Made by a program: the position numbers and the translations under genes. From Fibrobacter succinogenes (GTDB lineage: Bacteria; Fibrobacterota; Fibrobacteria; Fibrobacterales; Fibrobacteraceae): 64,000 nucleotides of DNA. The stretch's first letter is position 1. The number at the start of each line of letters is the position of its first letter. The notes under the pieces are model-generated. The model was given only the letters and a program-made list of their open reading frames with translations, made no database searches and was not told the DNA's origin. Below are positions 8,836-17,870 of the stretch, one piece after another. The DNA lies in assembly GCA_902800815.1 (NCBI GenBank), contig CADCGB010000006.1:17689-81688 (forward strand), in the 5' to 3' direction.

Positions 8836-9589
8836 GGTTATCTTACTTGCAGTTTTTCTGATTGCACTTGGCGTGTGGGCGTGGGCGTTCCTCTCGTTCC
8901 GGCAGGTTTCATGCACGTTCTACCCGCAGGGCGCATATCCGCTCTATTCGCTCGACGATTCCGCCTTCGGCGGCACTTCTACCTGTGACGTGCAGGCAGG
9001 CGATACGCTGCTTGACGTGAGCATCAACGTGCGTTCGGGTGTCGCGTACCCGGCGGTGGGTGTCGGGTTCAACCTCAATTCTGTGAACAGCCGTCCCGTA
9101 GGGCATTTCGACTTTTCGCAGTTCGATTCCATGGAGGTTACGTTCGCGACAAGGTACATGCGTACTATTATGGTGCGTGTGTTGACGGACGACCCGGTTT
9201 ATACGAAGGAAGGCTTCCGCGAAACGCTGCGCCCTGTGGTCATGAGTATTCCCGCATCGCGGTCGTTTACTAGCGAGCGCTTTGCGATAAACAAGTTCAG
9301 GACTGCTGTATGGTGGATTGCCGCCATGGGCATGGAAGAGGATGATGGCCTCACGTACCTGCACCGCGCGCTTTCGCTCGAGATTGTAAATGGCGATGGC
9401 GCCATGCGCGGTATCCCTGACGAAATCGAGGTGAAGTCGGTAAGCGCGTGGGGTATCAATCGCGATTTTGAACGGACGATGTTTATCGTACTCGCGCTTA
9501 TCGCAGTTGCATTCGTGCTGGGCGAACTGAAACTTTTCGGGGTGCTTGATAGAAAGGCTACCTCAAAATCTGGGAGGAAAAATGACTAA
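8819..9589 (+). CDS. Unknown membrane-anchored protein (second of a related pair)
   Basis: 256 residues. I place the start at the ATG at 8819 because a membrane helix follows at once (RSKVILLAVFLIALGVWAW); a start 36 nt earlier would add a hydrophilic stretch. Layout is N-terminal helix, roughly 180-residue extracytoplasmic domain, then a C-terminal helix (IVLALIAVAFVLG) and basic tail. It shares the pre-helix motif V-S-x-W-G-I and overall plan with the gene before it. The gene overlaps both neighbours (17 nt upstream, 8 nt downstream), consistent with one operon through the AI-2E-type transporter. No function can be inferred from sequence alone. Confidence 0.7.
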   Translation: MNLRSKVILLAVFLIALGVWAWAFLSFRQVSCTFYPQGAYPLYSLDDSAFGGTSTCDVQAGDTLLDVSINVRSGVAYPAVGVGFNLNSVNSRPVGHFDFSQFDSMEVTFATRYMRTIMVRVLTDDPVYTKEGFRETLRPVVMSIPASRSFTSERFAINKFRTAVWWIAAMGMEEDDGLTYLHRALSLEIVNGDGAMRGIPDEIEVKSVSAWGINRDFERTMFIVLALIAVAFVLGELKLFGVLDRKATSKSGRKND

Positions 9590-10709
9590 ACACTGGACCC
9601 TTGACCGTGTAATGCGGTTTATACTCTGGACGGTGGGGCTCGGGATTTCGCTCGCGCTGGTGTATTACCTGCGCGGCGTGCTGTTCCCGTTCTTTGCGGC
9701 GTTCCTTATCGCCTACATTGTAGACCCCATCGTGAACAAGTTGCAGACGATGGTGAAGAAGCGCGTTATCGCAGTCATTATCGTGCTGCTCGCGTTCGCC
9801 CTGATACTTTTCGGCATAGGCAAGTTGTTTATTCCGCAAATCGTACGCGAAGTCCAGACGCTGGGCGTGTTGATTGCACGTATGTTTACGGACTCCGAAT
9901 GGTCCTCGCGCCTGAACGAGTTCCTGCCTGCGAACCTGTGGGAGACTGTCCGCGAGATGATTTCTTGGGACAAGGTTGCGGCCGCTATGCAGCATATGGA
10001 TTTCTGGAGTGAAGTGCAGAGCATTGCATCGAAGGTGTTGCCCGGCGCGTGGGGCGTGCTCTCCTATACGGGTACGATTGCCGTGTGGTTCTCGAGTGCT
10101 GCGATTATCTTCATGTACCTCGTGTTCATCATGCTCGACATGCACAAGATTCGTAAAGGTATGCTGAATGTGTTTCCGGTACGTTTCCGTCGCAAGGCTA
10201 GTTTGTTTGCAATGGATACAGATAAATTCATGGGAAACTACTTCCGTGCTCAGGCGCTGGTCGCCCTTATCGTCGGAATCCTTTACGCTATTGGCTTCGG
10301 CGTGATGGGACTGCCTATGGGGGTCGCCTTCGGTCTCTTCTCCGGTGCGCTCAACATGATCCCGTACATGCAGCTCACGACCATCCCGCTCGCACTGCTA
10401 CTGGCGGTCGTCCACGCGCTCAACACCGGACTGCCGTTCTGGGAAGTCGCTCTCATCATCGGCTCTATCTACCTAGTGGTGCAGATTATCGAGGACTTTT
10501 TCCTTGTGCCGCGCATCGTCGGAGGCTCTATGGACTTGCCTCCGGTAGGCATTCTTCTCTCGCTTTCTATATGGGGTAAGTTGTTGGGCTTCTTAGGGTT
10601 ACTTGTTGCAATCCCCTTCACTTGCATATGCCTCGTGTACCTCAAGAGGTTCCATGAAAAGACTGCCGAAGCGGAATCTACCGAGGTCGGACCACCGCCC
10701 GAGGCTTGA
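9582..10709 (+). CDS. AI-2E family transporter (PerM/YdiK type)
   Basis: 375 residues. The start is the ATG at 9582, directly after GGGAGGAAA. Hydrophobic segments come in the family's pattern: two close helices at the N terminus, one around 60-90, then a soluble region, and a tight cluster of C-terminal helices. Conserved elements include YIVDPIVNKL near the N terminus, PYMQLTTIPLAL, and a C-terminal LPPVGILLSLSIWGKLLGFLGLL-like stretch. Members of this family have been linked to export of autoinducer-2 or to Na+/H+ exchange; the substrate here is unknown. It is the last gene of the four-gene unit that starts with the zinc-ribbon protein. Confidence 0.87.
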   Translation: MTKHWTLDRVMRFILWTVGLGISLALVYYLRGVLFPFFAAFLIAYIVDPIVNKLQTMVKKRVIAVIIVLLAFALILFGIGKLFIPQIVREVQTLGVLIARMFTDSEWSSRLNEFLPANLWETVREMISWDKVAAAMQHMDFWSEVQSIASKVLPGAWGVLSYTGTIAVWFSSAAIIFMYLVFIMLDMHKIRKGMLNVFPVRFRRKASLFAMDTDKFMGNYFRAQALVALIVGILYAIGFGVMGLPMGVAFGLFSGALNMIPYMQLTTIPLALLLAVVHALNTGLPFWEVALIIGSIYLVVQIIEDFFLVPRIVGGSMDLPPVGILLSLSIWGKLLGFLGLLVAIPFTCICLVYLKRFHEKTAEAESTEVGPPPEA

Positions 10710-10751
10710 TTTTAAAGGGCTAGGAAAAAGACACTTTTTTTAAAAAAAGTA

Positions 10752-10779
10752 TTCCACATGCCCAAAAAAAAGGTATAAT
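10752..10779 (+). promoter_or_regulatory. Candidate promoter of the HU gene
   Basis: TATAAT at 10774-10779 is a perfect -10 box. TTCCAC at 10752-10757 sits 16 nt before it as a weak -35. The surroundings are A-rich (two runs of seven or more A), as expected for a strong promoter. The HU ATG follows 41 nt further on after AAGGAG. Confidence 0.6.
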
Positions 10780-10820
10780 ATCACCATACAATTAATCTCA
10801 ACAACTCAAGGAGTTAAAAA

Positions 10821-11120
10821 ATGAACAAACAAGAACTCATCGACGCCATCCTCGCTAACAAGGAAGCTGGTATTGAATCTAAGGCTGCTGCTGCTCGCGC
10901 TCTCGACGCTGTGCTCGATGGCATCGCCGCTGGCATCAAGAAGGACGGCAACGTCCAGCTGATCGGCTTCGGTACCTTCTCTGTCAAGTCCCGCGCTGCC
11001 CGTACCGGCCGCAACCCGCAGACTGGCGCCACCATCAAGATCAAGGCCTCCAAGACCGTCGGCTTCAAGGCCGGTGCTGCTCTCAAGGCTGACGCTGCTA
11101 AGACCAAGGCTAAGAAGTAA
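10821..11120 (+). CDS. HU/IHF-family DNA-binding protein
   Basis: 99 residues, the normal size. The N-terminal helices (KQELIDAIL) lead to the beta-arm region with the family signature GFGTFSVKSRAARTGRNPQTG, whose proline in RNPQTG intercalates DNA. The C terminus is extended by a Lys/Ala-rich tail (DAAKTKAKK). Such proteins bend and compact DNA. The gene has its own promoter (TATAAT) and a strong ribosome site (AAGGAG), and is closed by a terminator, so it is monocistronic. Codon use is strongly biased, as expected for a highly expressed gene. Confidence 0.96.
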   Translation: MNKQELIDAILANKEAGIESKAAAARALDAVLDGIAAGIKKDGNVQLIGFGTFSVKSRAARTGRNPQTGATIKIKASKTVGFKAGAALKADAAKTKAKK

Positions 11121-11149
11121 TCTTAACTTGCCTTAAAGCAATTCAAGGG

Positions 11150-11180
11150 ACCGCCTGCAAGGGCGGTTTCTTTTTTATTT
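11150..11180 (+). terminator. Rho-independent terminator of the HU gene
   Basis: Stem ACCGCC (11150-11155) pairs with GGCGGT (11162-11167) around a 6-nt loop and is followed by TTCTTTTTTATTT. It begins about 30 nt after the HU stop codon. Confidence 0.9.
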
Positions 11181-11218
11181 AGCATTGTTCGGTGCAAACG
11201 CAAACTTTGTCGAATAAC

Positions 11219-11250
11219 GAAAAAAAGACCCTGCGATGCAGGGCCTTTTT
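11219..11250 (-). terminator. Terminator of tRNA-Val
   Basis: CCCTGC (11229-11234) pairs with GCAGGG (11238-11243) around GAT. On the minus strand it follows the tRNA 3' end by about 10 nt and is followed by a run of T; the plus strand also ends in CCTTTTT, so the hairpin could work in both directions. Confidence 0.85.
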
Positions 11251-11253
11251 CAG

Positions 11254-11327
11254 TGGTCGATACAGAACTCGAATCTGTGACCTCCACCATGTCAAGGTGG
11301 CGCTCTAACCAACTGAGCTAATCGACC
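11254..11327 (-). tRNA. tRNA-Val (anticodon GAC)
   Basis: A full cloverleaf can be folded on the minus strand: acceptor GGTCGAT with ATCGACC, D stem GCTC/GAGC, anticodon stem CCACC/GGTGG with loop TTGACAT (anticodon GAC), variable loop AGGTC, and T stem ACAGA/TCTGT with loop TTCGAGT. The discriminator base is A. The CCA end is not encoded. A terminator follows directly, so it is a single tRNA gene. Confidence 0.96.
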
Positions 11328-11398
11328 ATTAAGGTAGCCCAATAGTAGAAACTTGTACCCGTTTTGTCAAGGGGCGATTTTGACCCATTTTTGGGGGT

Positions 11399-11914
11399 CT
11401 AGCGGTATTCTACGGGTATCCAGTAGCGGAATCTGCCGGTGATTTTCAGCTTCGGGAGCGTGTCGATGCAGTGCCCGTTTCGGCAGTCCGTTGCGTAGAG
11501 TTCCAGGTCGGCGGTCCAGGTGGAATCGTCCTTCTGGTCTATATGTACGGTGCTGTTCTCGGTAAAAATACGTCCCTGCTCGGAAAATTCCATGCTAAAC
11601 CAGGAGTATTCCTGCACGGGCGCGTTGTTGCCCAATTTGGGGTTGTTCACCATGAAGGCAATCTGGTCCCCGCGGCTGCTTTCCTCGAGTTGCGTCTTCA
11701 CGTACAGGTAATGGTGGCTGTTGCGGATAAAGGGAACTTCCACGTCGTCCGGTCCGAGCTCGATGGTGTGGCTCTCGCCACCATTTACGTTGTACTTAAT
11801 GTAGCCGCCACCCTTCACTTCCCAGCTGTCGTTGATGCCGCTGCAGGCAACGAGCGTGAACGCCCCCGCCACAAGTGCGGTTGCAATAGCCGGGAATTTT
11901 AGGCGCAGGCGCAT
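11399..11914 (-). CDS. Small lipoprotein of unknown function
   Basis: 171 residues. A signal peptide with lipobox LVAC is followed by Ser-Gly, so the mature protein is probably acylated at the Cys near residue 24. The mature part is beta-rich with no recognisable motif; it has a Cys pair in ATDCRNGHCID that may form a disulfide. It starts 7 nt after the stop codon of the gene at 11922-12371, so the two are probably co-transcribed. No clear Shine-Dalgarno sequence is seen just before its ATG. Cellular location (outer membrane or periplasmic face) is inferred from the signal; function unknown. Confidence 0.75.
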   Translation of the reverse strand: MRLRLKFPAIATALVAGAFTLVACSGINDSWEVKGGGYIKYNVNGGESHTIELGPDDVEVPFIRNSHHYLYVKTQLEESSRGDQIAFMVNNPKLGNNAPVQEYSWFSMEFSEQGRIFTENSTVHIDQKDDSTWTADLELYATDCRNGHCIDTLPKLKITGRFRYWIPVEYR

Positions 11915-11921
11915 CGCGTGC

Positions 11922-12371
11922 CTAGTTCCTCATCTCGCCATCTGCGGGCGGATTCGCGCGCTGCTTTGCCCGCGGGTCCTCGAGAATGTAGAGCGGCAGG
12001 AATATGAGTTCCTCGCCATCGACGATAAGGCGCACGATGTACTTGTCGGGGCGTGCAATCTGCAGGCGCTGCATATTGAGTACCAGGTTGATTGCCGCCG
12101 TGTCAAGCCCGGTGGCGACCGGCTCGAAGGGGATGTTCGATTCCATGACGGGCACGATCGGGTGGCCACAAACGTCCTCGATGGAGAGTGCCAGCTTGTG
12201 CGTGCCAATTTCGGAACGCTGGTAGCGGATACGGAATGCGGCTGCGCATTGCGGTATCACGAAGGGGAACTGTGCGGGGAACACCCTGTCAAACGCGCCC
12301 AGAATGTTGAGCCTTCCGCCAATGCCGTTCGCGGTGGCCGCATCACAAATCGCTGCAATTTCGATGTTCAT
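11922..12371 (-). CDS. Conserved hypothetical protein, cytoplasmic
   Basis: 149 residues with no signal peptide or membrane helix. The opening (IEIAAICDAATANGIGGRLNILGAFDRVF) and the AFRIRY segment recall a small family of uncharacterised bacterial proteins, possibly DUF6941, but I cannot confirm it. The protein seems to be a compact beta-sandwich-like domain. The ATG is preceded by CGGAGA at a good distance. It lies between the large repeat lipoprotein gene (upstream on the same strand, 21 nt away) and the small lipoprotein gene (7 nt), so all three may be one transcript. Confidence 0.7.
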   Translation of the reverse strand: MNIEIAAICDAATANGIGGRLNILGAFDRVFPAQFPFVIPQCAAAFRIRYQRSEIGTHKLALSIEDVCGHPIVPVMESNIPFEPVATGLDTAAINLVLNMQRLQIARPDKYIVRLIVDGEELIFLPLYILEDPRAKQRANPPADGEMRN

Positions 12372-12392
12372 TAAAATCTCCGTTATTTAAAA

Positions 12393-15300
12393 TCAGTGTA
12401 CTGGCCAGGTATCTGCAACATACTTCATGACGATGGGTCCGAAGTTCACACCCCTACCGCCCGCGTTTTCCCAGGCGAGCATGGAAATGTAGACCTTCCC
12501 GTTGCCGGCGATGGCGATGTTCGGGACGGATCCGCGCAGGTAGTAGTGCTTGTTGTTGTAGAATACCGTCTTGAAGTAGGGCAGCTCGTTTTCGCCCATG
12601 AGTTTCCAGGTGCTCCCGTCTAGCTTGAACACGTGGCTCTGTGCGAGCGAGGGCTTGCCCTTGTCGTCGACGATGGCATAGAGCTTGCCGTCGTAAGCCT
12701 TGATGTAGATATGGTAGGCGAGAAGGCCTTCGTGGATGGAGGCCCCGTACACGCCCGACTTGTTCCATGTGATGGAATTCGTACCCACATCTCCCTTGTA
12801 CACGTACGGGCCGTAGTGCTCGGTATCGCGGTTCAGGAATCCCATGTAGAGCGTGCTGCCGGAAACAGCGAGGTTAACGCCGTTCATGTTGGTTGCGATA
12901 GTCTCGGAGTTCTTCTTCACGTTATACCCGTTGTCGTAGAGCGTGTAGTAAGCCTTGTACGATGTCGTCGTGTCGACGAAAACGAATGCCAGTGAGCCGC
13001 CCTGCAGGTATGCTGGCAGAAGTTCGCGCATCTTTAGCGGGTGGTTCGTGTATGTGGTATCGCAGACGGTCTTACGGTGCTCTGTGCGGCAGTTGGTTGT
13101 GGTGAACGTGCGGTATGTTGGGACGCTCACGTCGGCTGCAGCCCATTCAGAACCATTCCAGCGGCTGTATTTTGATGCATTCGTCTCTGTATCGATGTAG
13201 CTCACGAGCGGGTTGCCGGAAGTGGGGTGGCAGTCAAGCGCGATGGTCGAGGCTTTTTCGCTGATAGTGCCCAAGTTTGCCCATGGCGATGTGCCACTAG
13301 CGGACTTGTACACAGTGAGCTTGCCTGCGCTGGTGAGCATGGCGAGGTAGAGGTCGGAACCGCCCGCCTTGATGCGAAGCTGCGTGATGGAATCGGTTGC
13401 GGTAATCGCGCTCGTGCTGAGTGCATTCCAGGTGGAACCATCCAGGTACTTGGTCACCACAGTTGTGCTGTTCTTGAGGTAGGCAATAACCGGCTTGTTC
13501 GCAATGGTCTCAAGTACCGGGGGCGTCGTCATCTTGGCTGTCTCGAGCACGGTATCGCTGGTGGCGAGGTTGCGCCACGCCTTGCGGAAGGTTACCTTGC
13601 GGCAGACCTCTTCGGCACGGTGCCTGGCGTAGAATGCCTGTGTCACATATTCTGCGGAACTGTCGCGGTAGTCGAGGCAAATGGTCATGGAGTTCTCGCG
13701 GGTACTACGGATAAACGCGGAGTTGAACTCGAGCGTACTGGTGTCGAGAGAACCGTCGCGGTTGCCACGGTAGTAGTTGCCGTCGACGTTGCTGAAATTC
13801 CACCAGAAGTCCTGCATACTGGTATTGCCTATGGTACCGAGCGTGGAATTCTGGCCACCCCATTCCGACGTGTAGAAGTAGTAGGGTTCTCCGCTGTCGA
13901 AGGATTCGTCGCCGCTCCACAGGTACACGGTGTCGGCTGCAGTAATCACGCCCACGGGCGATACCTTGATAATATGGATATGCGTGGTGTCACGGAATTC
14001 AGCCTTGGTACTCGATTCCTCGGCGGTGACAACGCAGTAGATATCCCTGCCGTCAACGGTAAAGCTGCCTTCGCGGTAGTCGTAGAAACTTGAACCGTTC
14101 GCATAGTAGTCGTATCGCGTAACGTGGCTTTCGAGAGAGGTGTCCTTCTGTGCGTCGAAGCATTCCCAGGTAAACCAGCTGATTCCCTGCCACACGTTGT
14201 TTACGCTTGCGTTGAGTTCGAATGTCTCGCCGGCACTGATGTAGATTTCCTCGTCCTTCACGTTGATGATGGGCGTTTCGGTCGAGAAGACGATATTCAT
14301 GGTATCCGTTGCCGTATTGCCGTCATCGTCAGTGACGCGGGCAATGCAGTAGAACGTGGCTACGGCGGCAGGGGCCTTCCATACGGTATCGAACTGCGAG
14401 ACGGTCTTCCAGTGCGTTGCGATGTCGGAAGGTGCTCCGCAGCTCCACTCGCGCTTCATGATTTCACCCGGGTAGTCGGGGTAGTCGTAGGCGGTTGCAT
14501 TCAGTACGATGTTGTAGCCTTCGCGCACGATTGCAGATTCGCTTGCGACAATAACGGTCGGCGGCGCCTGTATGATGTTGATGAATGTCGTGTCGCGTGC
14601 GGTGTTGCCGTCGTCGTCGGTCACGCGGATAATGCATCGGTAGTCATCCTGCGCCGTGGCGGGCATGACGGCGGAATAGCTCGGCGAGGTTGTACTAGAG
14701 TAGGTAAACCCGATGTTGGCCGTCCCTGCAGATCCGCATCCCCATTCGTAGAGCGCGATTTCACCATAGCGGTCGTTCGCGATGGCGTCGAGCCTGATGG
14801 TATCCTTGATGGTGACGGTGTAGTTCCCGAGCACCTCGACGGTCGGCGGGTCCTGCAACACGGTGAATGTTGCGGTATCGCGCGCGGTGTTGTTGTCGTC
14901 GTCGGTAACCTGGATGGCACAGTACCATGTGCAGGCCTCGGGCGGCATGGTAACCGTCGGCGCACTTGCCGAAATGGAGGTCCAGTTGTTCAGGTTGGCC
15001 TTGACGCTGTCGCAGGCAATGTCGTAGCCGACAAGTTGCCCGAGGGTATCAACCGCAACGAAGTCGATTCGCGTCTGGTCCTTGATGGTAAGCGTCTGGT
15101 TCTTCTTGTTTATTGAGATAAAGGGCAGGTCAAGGAGTACCCTGAAGTAAACAGTATCATTGGCGGATTCTCCGTCATCGTCGGTAGCCTTGATAATGCA
15201 CTTGTAGTTGTCGGAAGCGGTTCCCGGCATAAGAACGGTGATGGGAACGTTTGTGATGCTCTTCGGAGAATCGGTAAATGTGGTGTCGTAGTCAAAGGTG

Positions 15301-17732
15301 ACCATGGTTCCGTTCGTGCAGCCCCAGCTGATTTTCTGGATGAAACCATACTTGTCGCTTGCAGAAACGTTCAGGTCTACGGGAGAATTAATCTTGTGCC
15401 TGTTGTCCATGGATTCTGATGATGCCTGGATTGTGGGCGGGTCGCTAACCACATTCACATAGAGTATATCTTGACGTTCTTCGAGTGCGGTGTTGCTAAT
15501 GTTCACGGTGAAGCTCTTTTTACCGGGCGTGCTCCAGGAAATAGAACCGTTCAGGCTATTGTCTGTCGGGCACGGTGTACCGCTATCGCAGACCCAGGTG
15601 AGTGTGAAGGTCTTGTCAGTGGGATCGGTGTTGTTCCCGTCTGCAAAGATGGTGTAGGGAATGACGTCGTTTATAGAAACGCTGGTGTCGTTTGCCGGAA
15701 TTTCGAAGTAGACGACGGGGCCATCGTCGAAGAACCCGAAACGGACCGTGTTCGATGCAATTCCGTCTTTGGATTTTGCCTGCATGGTGTAGAAGATGCC
15801 CGTCTCGATATCCGTGGGCAGGCTGTCCTTGCTTATGATGATAGTGGCGACGCTGTCATCCTGGTTCACCTTGGTACGGAAAGTTTCTGCTCCGGTGATG
15901 TTTGTTTCCCAAATCAAGGAATCCGGCATCGGGATGGCATTCTCGACCTTTGCGGTGAACGTGATTGACTGCGAGGAATTCACCATCTTCGATGTCTTGC
16001 CATCGATGGATAGCGTAATTAGCGAGGCGTATACGTAGAAAGTTATCTTCGCTGTGTCGGATACAAGCCCTGCACTATCTTTCACGACCAGCTTGAACAG
16101 ATGCTCGCCGTCGGTAATGCCTGTCTCGTTTCGGCTCCAGCTGTTGGTGCTGAAGTAGGATGATTCGACCTCTTTCCCGTCGAGCCATGCCGTGGCGCTT
16201 GCTACCTGCGAACCGAAGTCGTACAGCTTGAAGTTGAACTGGAAGTCGCGGACATTCAGCGTGTCTATCGGGTCAAACATGATGATAGGCCTTGAGGTGT
16301 CGCGCAGGACCATCGTGTCGAGGAAGAGCGTGTCATCCGGGAATACCTGGCGCTTCTTGAGGAGCGTGTCTGCAAAGCGGTAACCCGAAGTGTCGGTCGC
16401 GAGAATGCTGTAGATACCCGGTTTCAGGTTGATGTCGTACATGCCCTTCTCGTTCGTGTGTGTGTAGAACTTGTTGCCGAGGGTATCCAGTGCCGTGATG
16501 CGGATGGTGGAGTGGTGACCTGTCCAACCCTGGTACTTGGCGTAGCCCCAGAGGTTGCCGTCGATATCCTCGATGTTCGAGTTACCGTTAGTCTCGCCCA
16601 GGTAGAATTTCCAGGGGCGTTCCTTGTCGCCATCCTTGATATGCTTTGCGTACACGGTGTCGTAGCCGTCGGTCACCCACACGTCCCAGTAGACGATGCC
16701 CGCGAGGTTGACCTTGTTGCGCACAACGGAATCCGGAGTGATCTCTATAATCTCGAAACTCTTCTCGACGATGTTTGCGGCAATGAGGCTTTCTTCGGGG
16801 TCGGTGAAGATAGGCGGGTTACGGCCATCGGGGCTCTTCGCCATACGGATGAAGTAACGCAGCGAACCCGGATTGTCCTTGTCTTCGGCGCGGTAGTAGA
16901 GTGCCTGGCGCTTTTTGCTGTTGAGCGAAGCGTTGTCGACCGGTTGCAGCATCTCGATGGTGGGGGGCTGGTTGAAGTGCAGATACACGGTATCGAGCGT
17001 CTCGTTGCCGTCGTCGTCGATGGCGATAACGAAGATGGTCTGGTTCCCAAGGGAATCCACGTCATCCTCGACATAGGGGATGGTAATCGTGAGGCTGTCG
17101 GTACCTTCGATCCTTTCGGCCTTCCAGACCTTTGCAGTGTCCTTGCCCTTGGCGTCGAGATCCACCTTGAATTTTTCGATGGTGCCGCAGGTGTCGATAG
17201 CGCGGACATTGAACGTGGCGGGCTTCTTGTGGCGTGCCCTTACGGTATCGCGAGGAACGTCGAGCAGGGGAGGCGTATCGATAACACGGATGTAGAGCGG
17301 GCGGCGGTGCACACCTGCGGTATCTATAGCGTTGTTGCCGTCAACGGCGCGGAAGATGGGGAAGTACACGCCAGTGCTATCGAAGGACCAGCTCTGTACC
17401 TTGGTGTTCTCGCTCGTGATGACGGTGTCGCCAAAAATCCATTCGAAACGGTAGATCTTTTCGGCATAGAGCGGCAGGAATCCCATGAAGTACACGGAGT
17501 CGTTCACGGTAACGGTAATGGTATCGGCGATGGAGTCGGCGGGCATGTCGGCATGCCTAATGGAATCCGCGAAGGCTTCGGCATTATCGAAGGGGTGGTC
17601 GAACGCGAAGACTATGGAATGGTTGTTCCTGAGCCGGGGGTTTTCCACGATGGAGGATTCCCTTGAACAGCCATAGAGGGCAGCGATGCATGCTACCAGG
17701 GCAAGGATCAGGCAAGAAATTCTCAAACGCAT
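12393..17732 (-). CDS. Giant lipoprotein with tandem Ig-like repeats
   Basis: 1779 residues from the ATG at 17732, which follows AAGGA; an upstream in-frame GTG is less likely. The signal peptide ends in lipobox LYGC (Cys22). The mature chain is a string of beta-sandwich repeats of roughly 90-110 residues, many with a V/ATDDDGNxAxDT ending followed by a Pro-rich start of the next repeat (for example DDDGNTARDTTF and DDDGNTATDTMN), like PKD/Ig-type surface repeats. A carboxypeptidase-regulatory-like piece lies around residues 400-470. The last 450 residues differ and resemble a propeller-like domain with repeated short strands. Likely a surface-exposed or outer-membrane adhesion or structural protein; the role is inference. 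It lies divergent to the prepilin peptidase gene. Confidence 0.82.
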   Translation of the reverse strand: MRLRISCLILALVACIAALYGCSRESSIVENPRLRNNHSIVFAFDHPFDNAEAFADSIRHADMPADSIADTITVTVNDSVYFMGFLPLYAEKIYRFEWIFGDTVITSENTKVQSWSFDSTGVYFPIFRAVDGNNAIDTAGVHRRPLYIRVIDTPPLLDVPRDTVRARHKKPATFNVRAIDTCGTIEKFKVDLDAKGKDTAKVWKAERIEGTDSLTITIPYVEDDVDSLGNQTIFVIAIDDDGNETLDTVYLHFNQPPTIEMLQPVDNASLNSKKRQALYYRAEDKDNPGSLRYFIRMAKSPDGRNPPIFTDPEESLIAANIVEKSFEIIEITPDSVVRNKVNLAGIVYWDVWVTDGYDTVYAKHIKDGDKERPWKFYLGETNGNSNIEDIDGNLWGYAKYQGWTGHHSTIRITALDTLGNKFYTHTNEKGMYDINLKPGIYSILATDTSGYRFADTLLKKRQVFPDDTLFLDTMVLRDTSRPIIMFDPIDTLNVRDFQFNFKLYDFGSQVASATAWLDGKEVESSYFSTNSWSRNETGITDGEHLFKLVVKDSAGLVSDTAKITFYVYASLITLSIDGKTSKMVNSSQSITFTAKVENAIPMPDSLIWETNITGAETFRTKVNQDDSVATIIISKDSLPTDIETGIFYTMQAKSKDGIASNTVRFGFFDDGPVVYFEIPANDTSVSINDVIPYTIFADGNNTDPTDKTFTLTWVCDSGTPCPTDNSLNGSISWSTPGKKSFTVNISNTALEERQDILYVNVVSDPPTIQASSESMDNRHKINSPVDLNVSASDKYGFIQKISWGCTNGTMVTFDYDTTFTDSPKSITNVPITVLMPGTASDNYKCIIKATDDDGESANDTVYFRVLLDLPFISINKKNQTLTIKDQTRIDFVAVDTLGQLVGYDIACDSVKANLNNWTSISASAPTVTMPPEACTWYCAIQVTDDDNNTARDTATFTVLQDPPTVEVLGNYTVTIKDTIRLDAIANDRYGEIALYEWGCGSAGTANIGFTYSSTTSPSYSAVMPATAQDDYRCIIRVTDDDGNTARDTTFINIIQAPPTVIVASESAIVREGYNIVLNATAYDYPDYPGEIMKREWSCGAPSDIATHWKTVSQFDTVWKAPAAVATFYCIARVTDDDGNTATDTMNIVFSTETPIINVKDEEIYISAGETFELNASVNNVWQGISWFTWECFDAQKDTSLESHVTRYDYYANGSSFYDYREGSFTVDGRDIYCVVTAEESSTKAEFRDTTHIHIIKVSPVGVITAADTVYLWSGDESFDSGEPYYFYTSEWGGQNSTLGTIGNTSMQDFWWNFSNVDGNYYRGNRDGSLDTSTLEFNSAFIRSTRENSMTICLDYRDSSAEYVTQAFYARHRAEEVCRKVTFRKAWRNLATSDTVLETAKMTTPPVLETIANKPVIAYLKNSTTVVTKYLDGSTWNALSTSAITATDSITQLRIKAGGSDLYLAMLTSAGKLTVYKSASGTSPWANLGTISEKASTIALDCHPTSGNPLVSYIDTETNASKYSRWNGSEWAAADVSVPTYRTFTTTNCRTEHRKTVCDTTYTNHPLKMRELLPAYLQGGSLAFVFVDTTTSYKAYYTLYDNGYNVKKNSETIATNMNGVNLAVSGSTLYMGFLNRDTEHYGPYVYKGDVGTNSITWNKSGVYGASIHEGLLAYHIYIKAYDGKLYAIVDDKGKPSLAQSHVFKLDGSTWKLMGENELPYFKTVFYNNKHYYLRGSVPNIAIAGNGKVYISMLAWENAGGRGVNFGPIVMKYVADTWPVH

Positions 17733-17870
17733 ATAGGATTCCTTTTTAAACACGAAACAACGGGGCGCCCGGGGGAGCGTCCTGCATTTTTAAATTTATC
17801 TTTTTAATTTGAAAAAACAAACACCCGACTTTGTTTATATATTCTAGTATGTAGCGTTTTTGAGGTTTTT

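Noticed and set aside
17811..17870. Sigma-54 or paired operator signals between the giant lipoprotein and prepilin peptidase genes
   Set aside because: The region is AT-rich but has no -24/-12 pair and no clear dyad.
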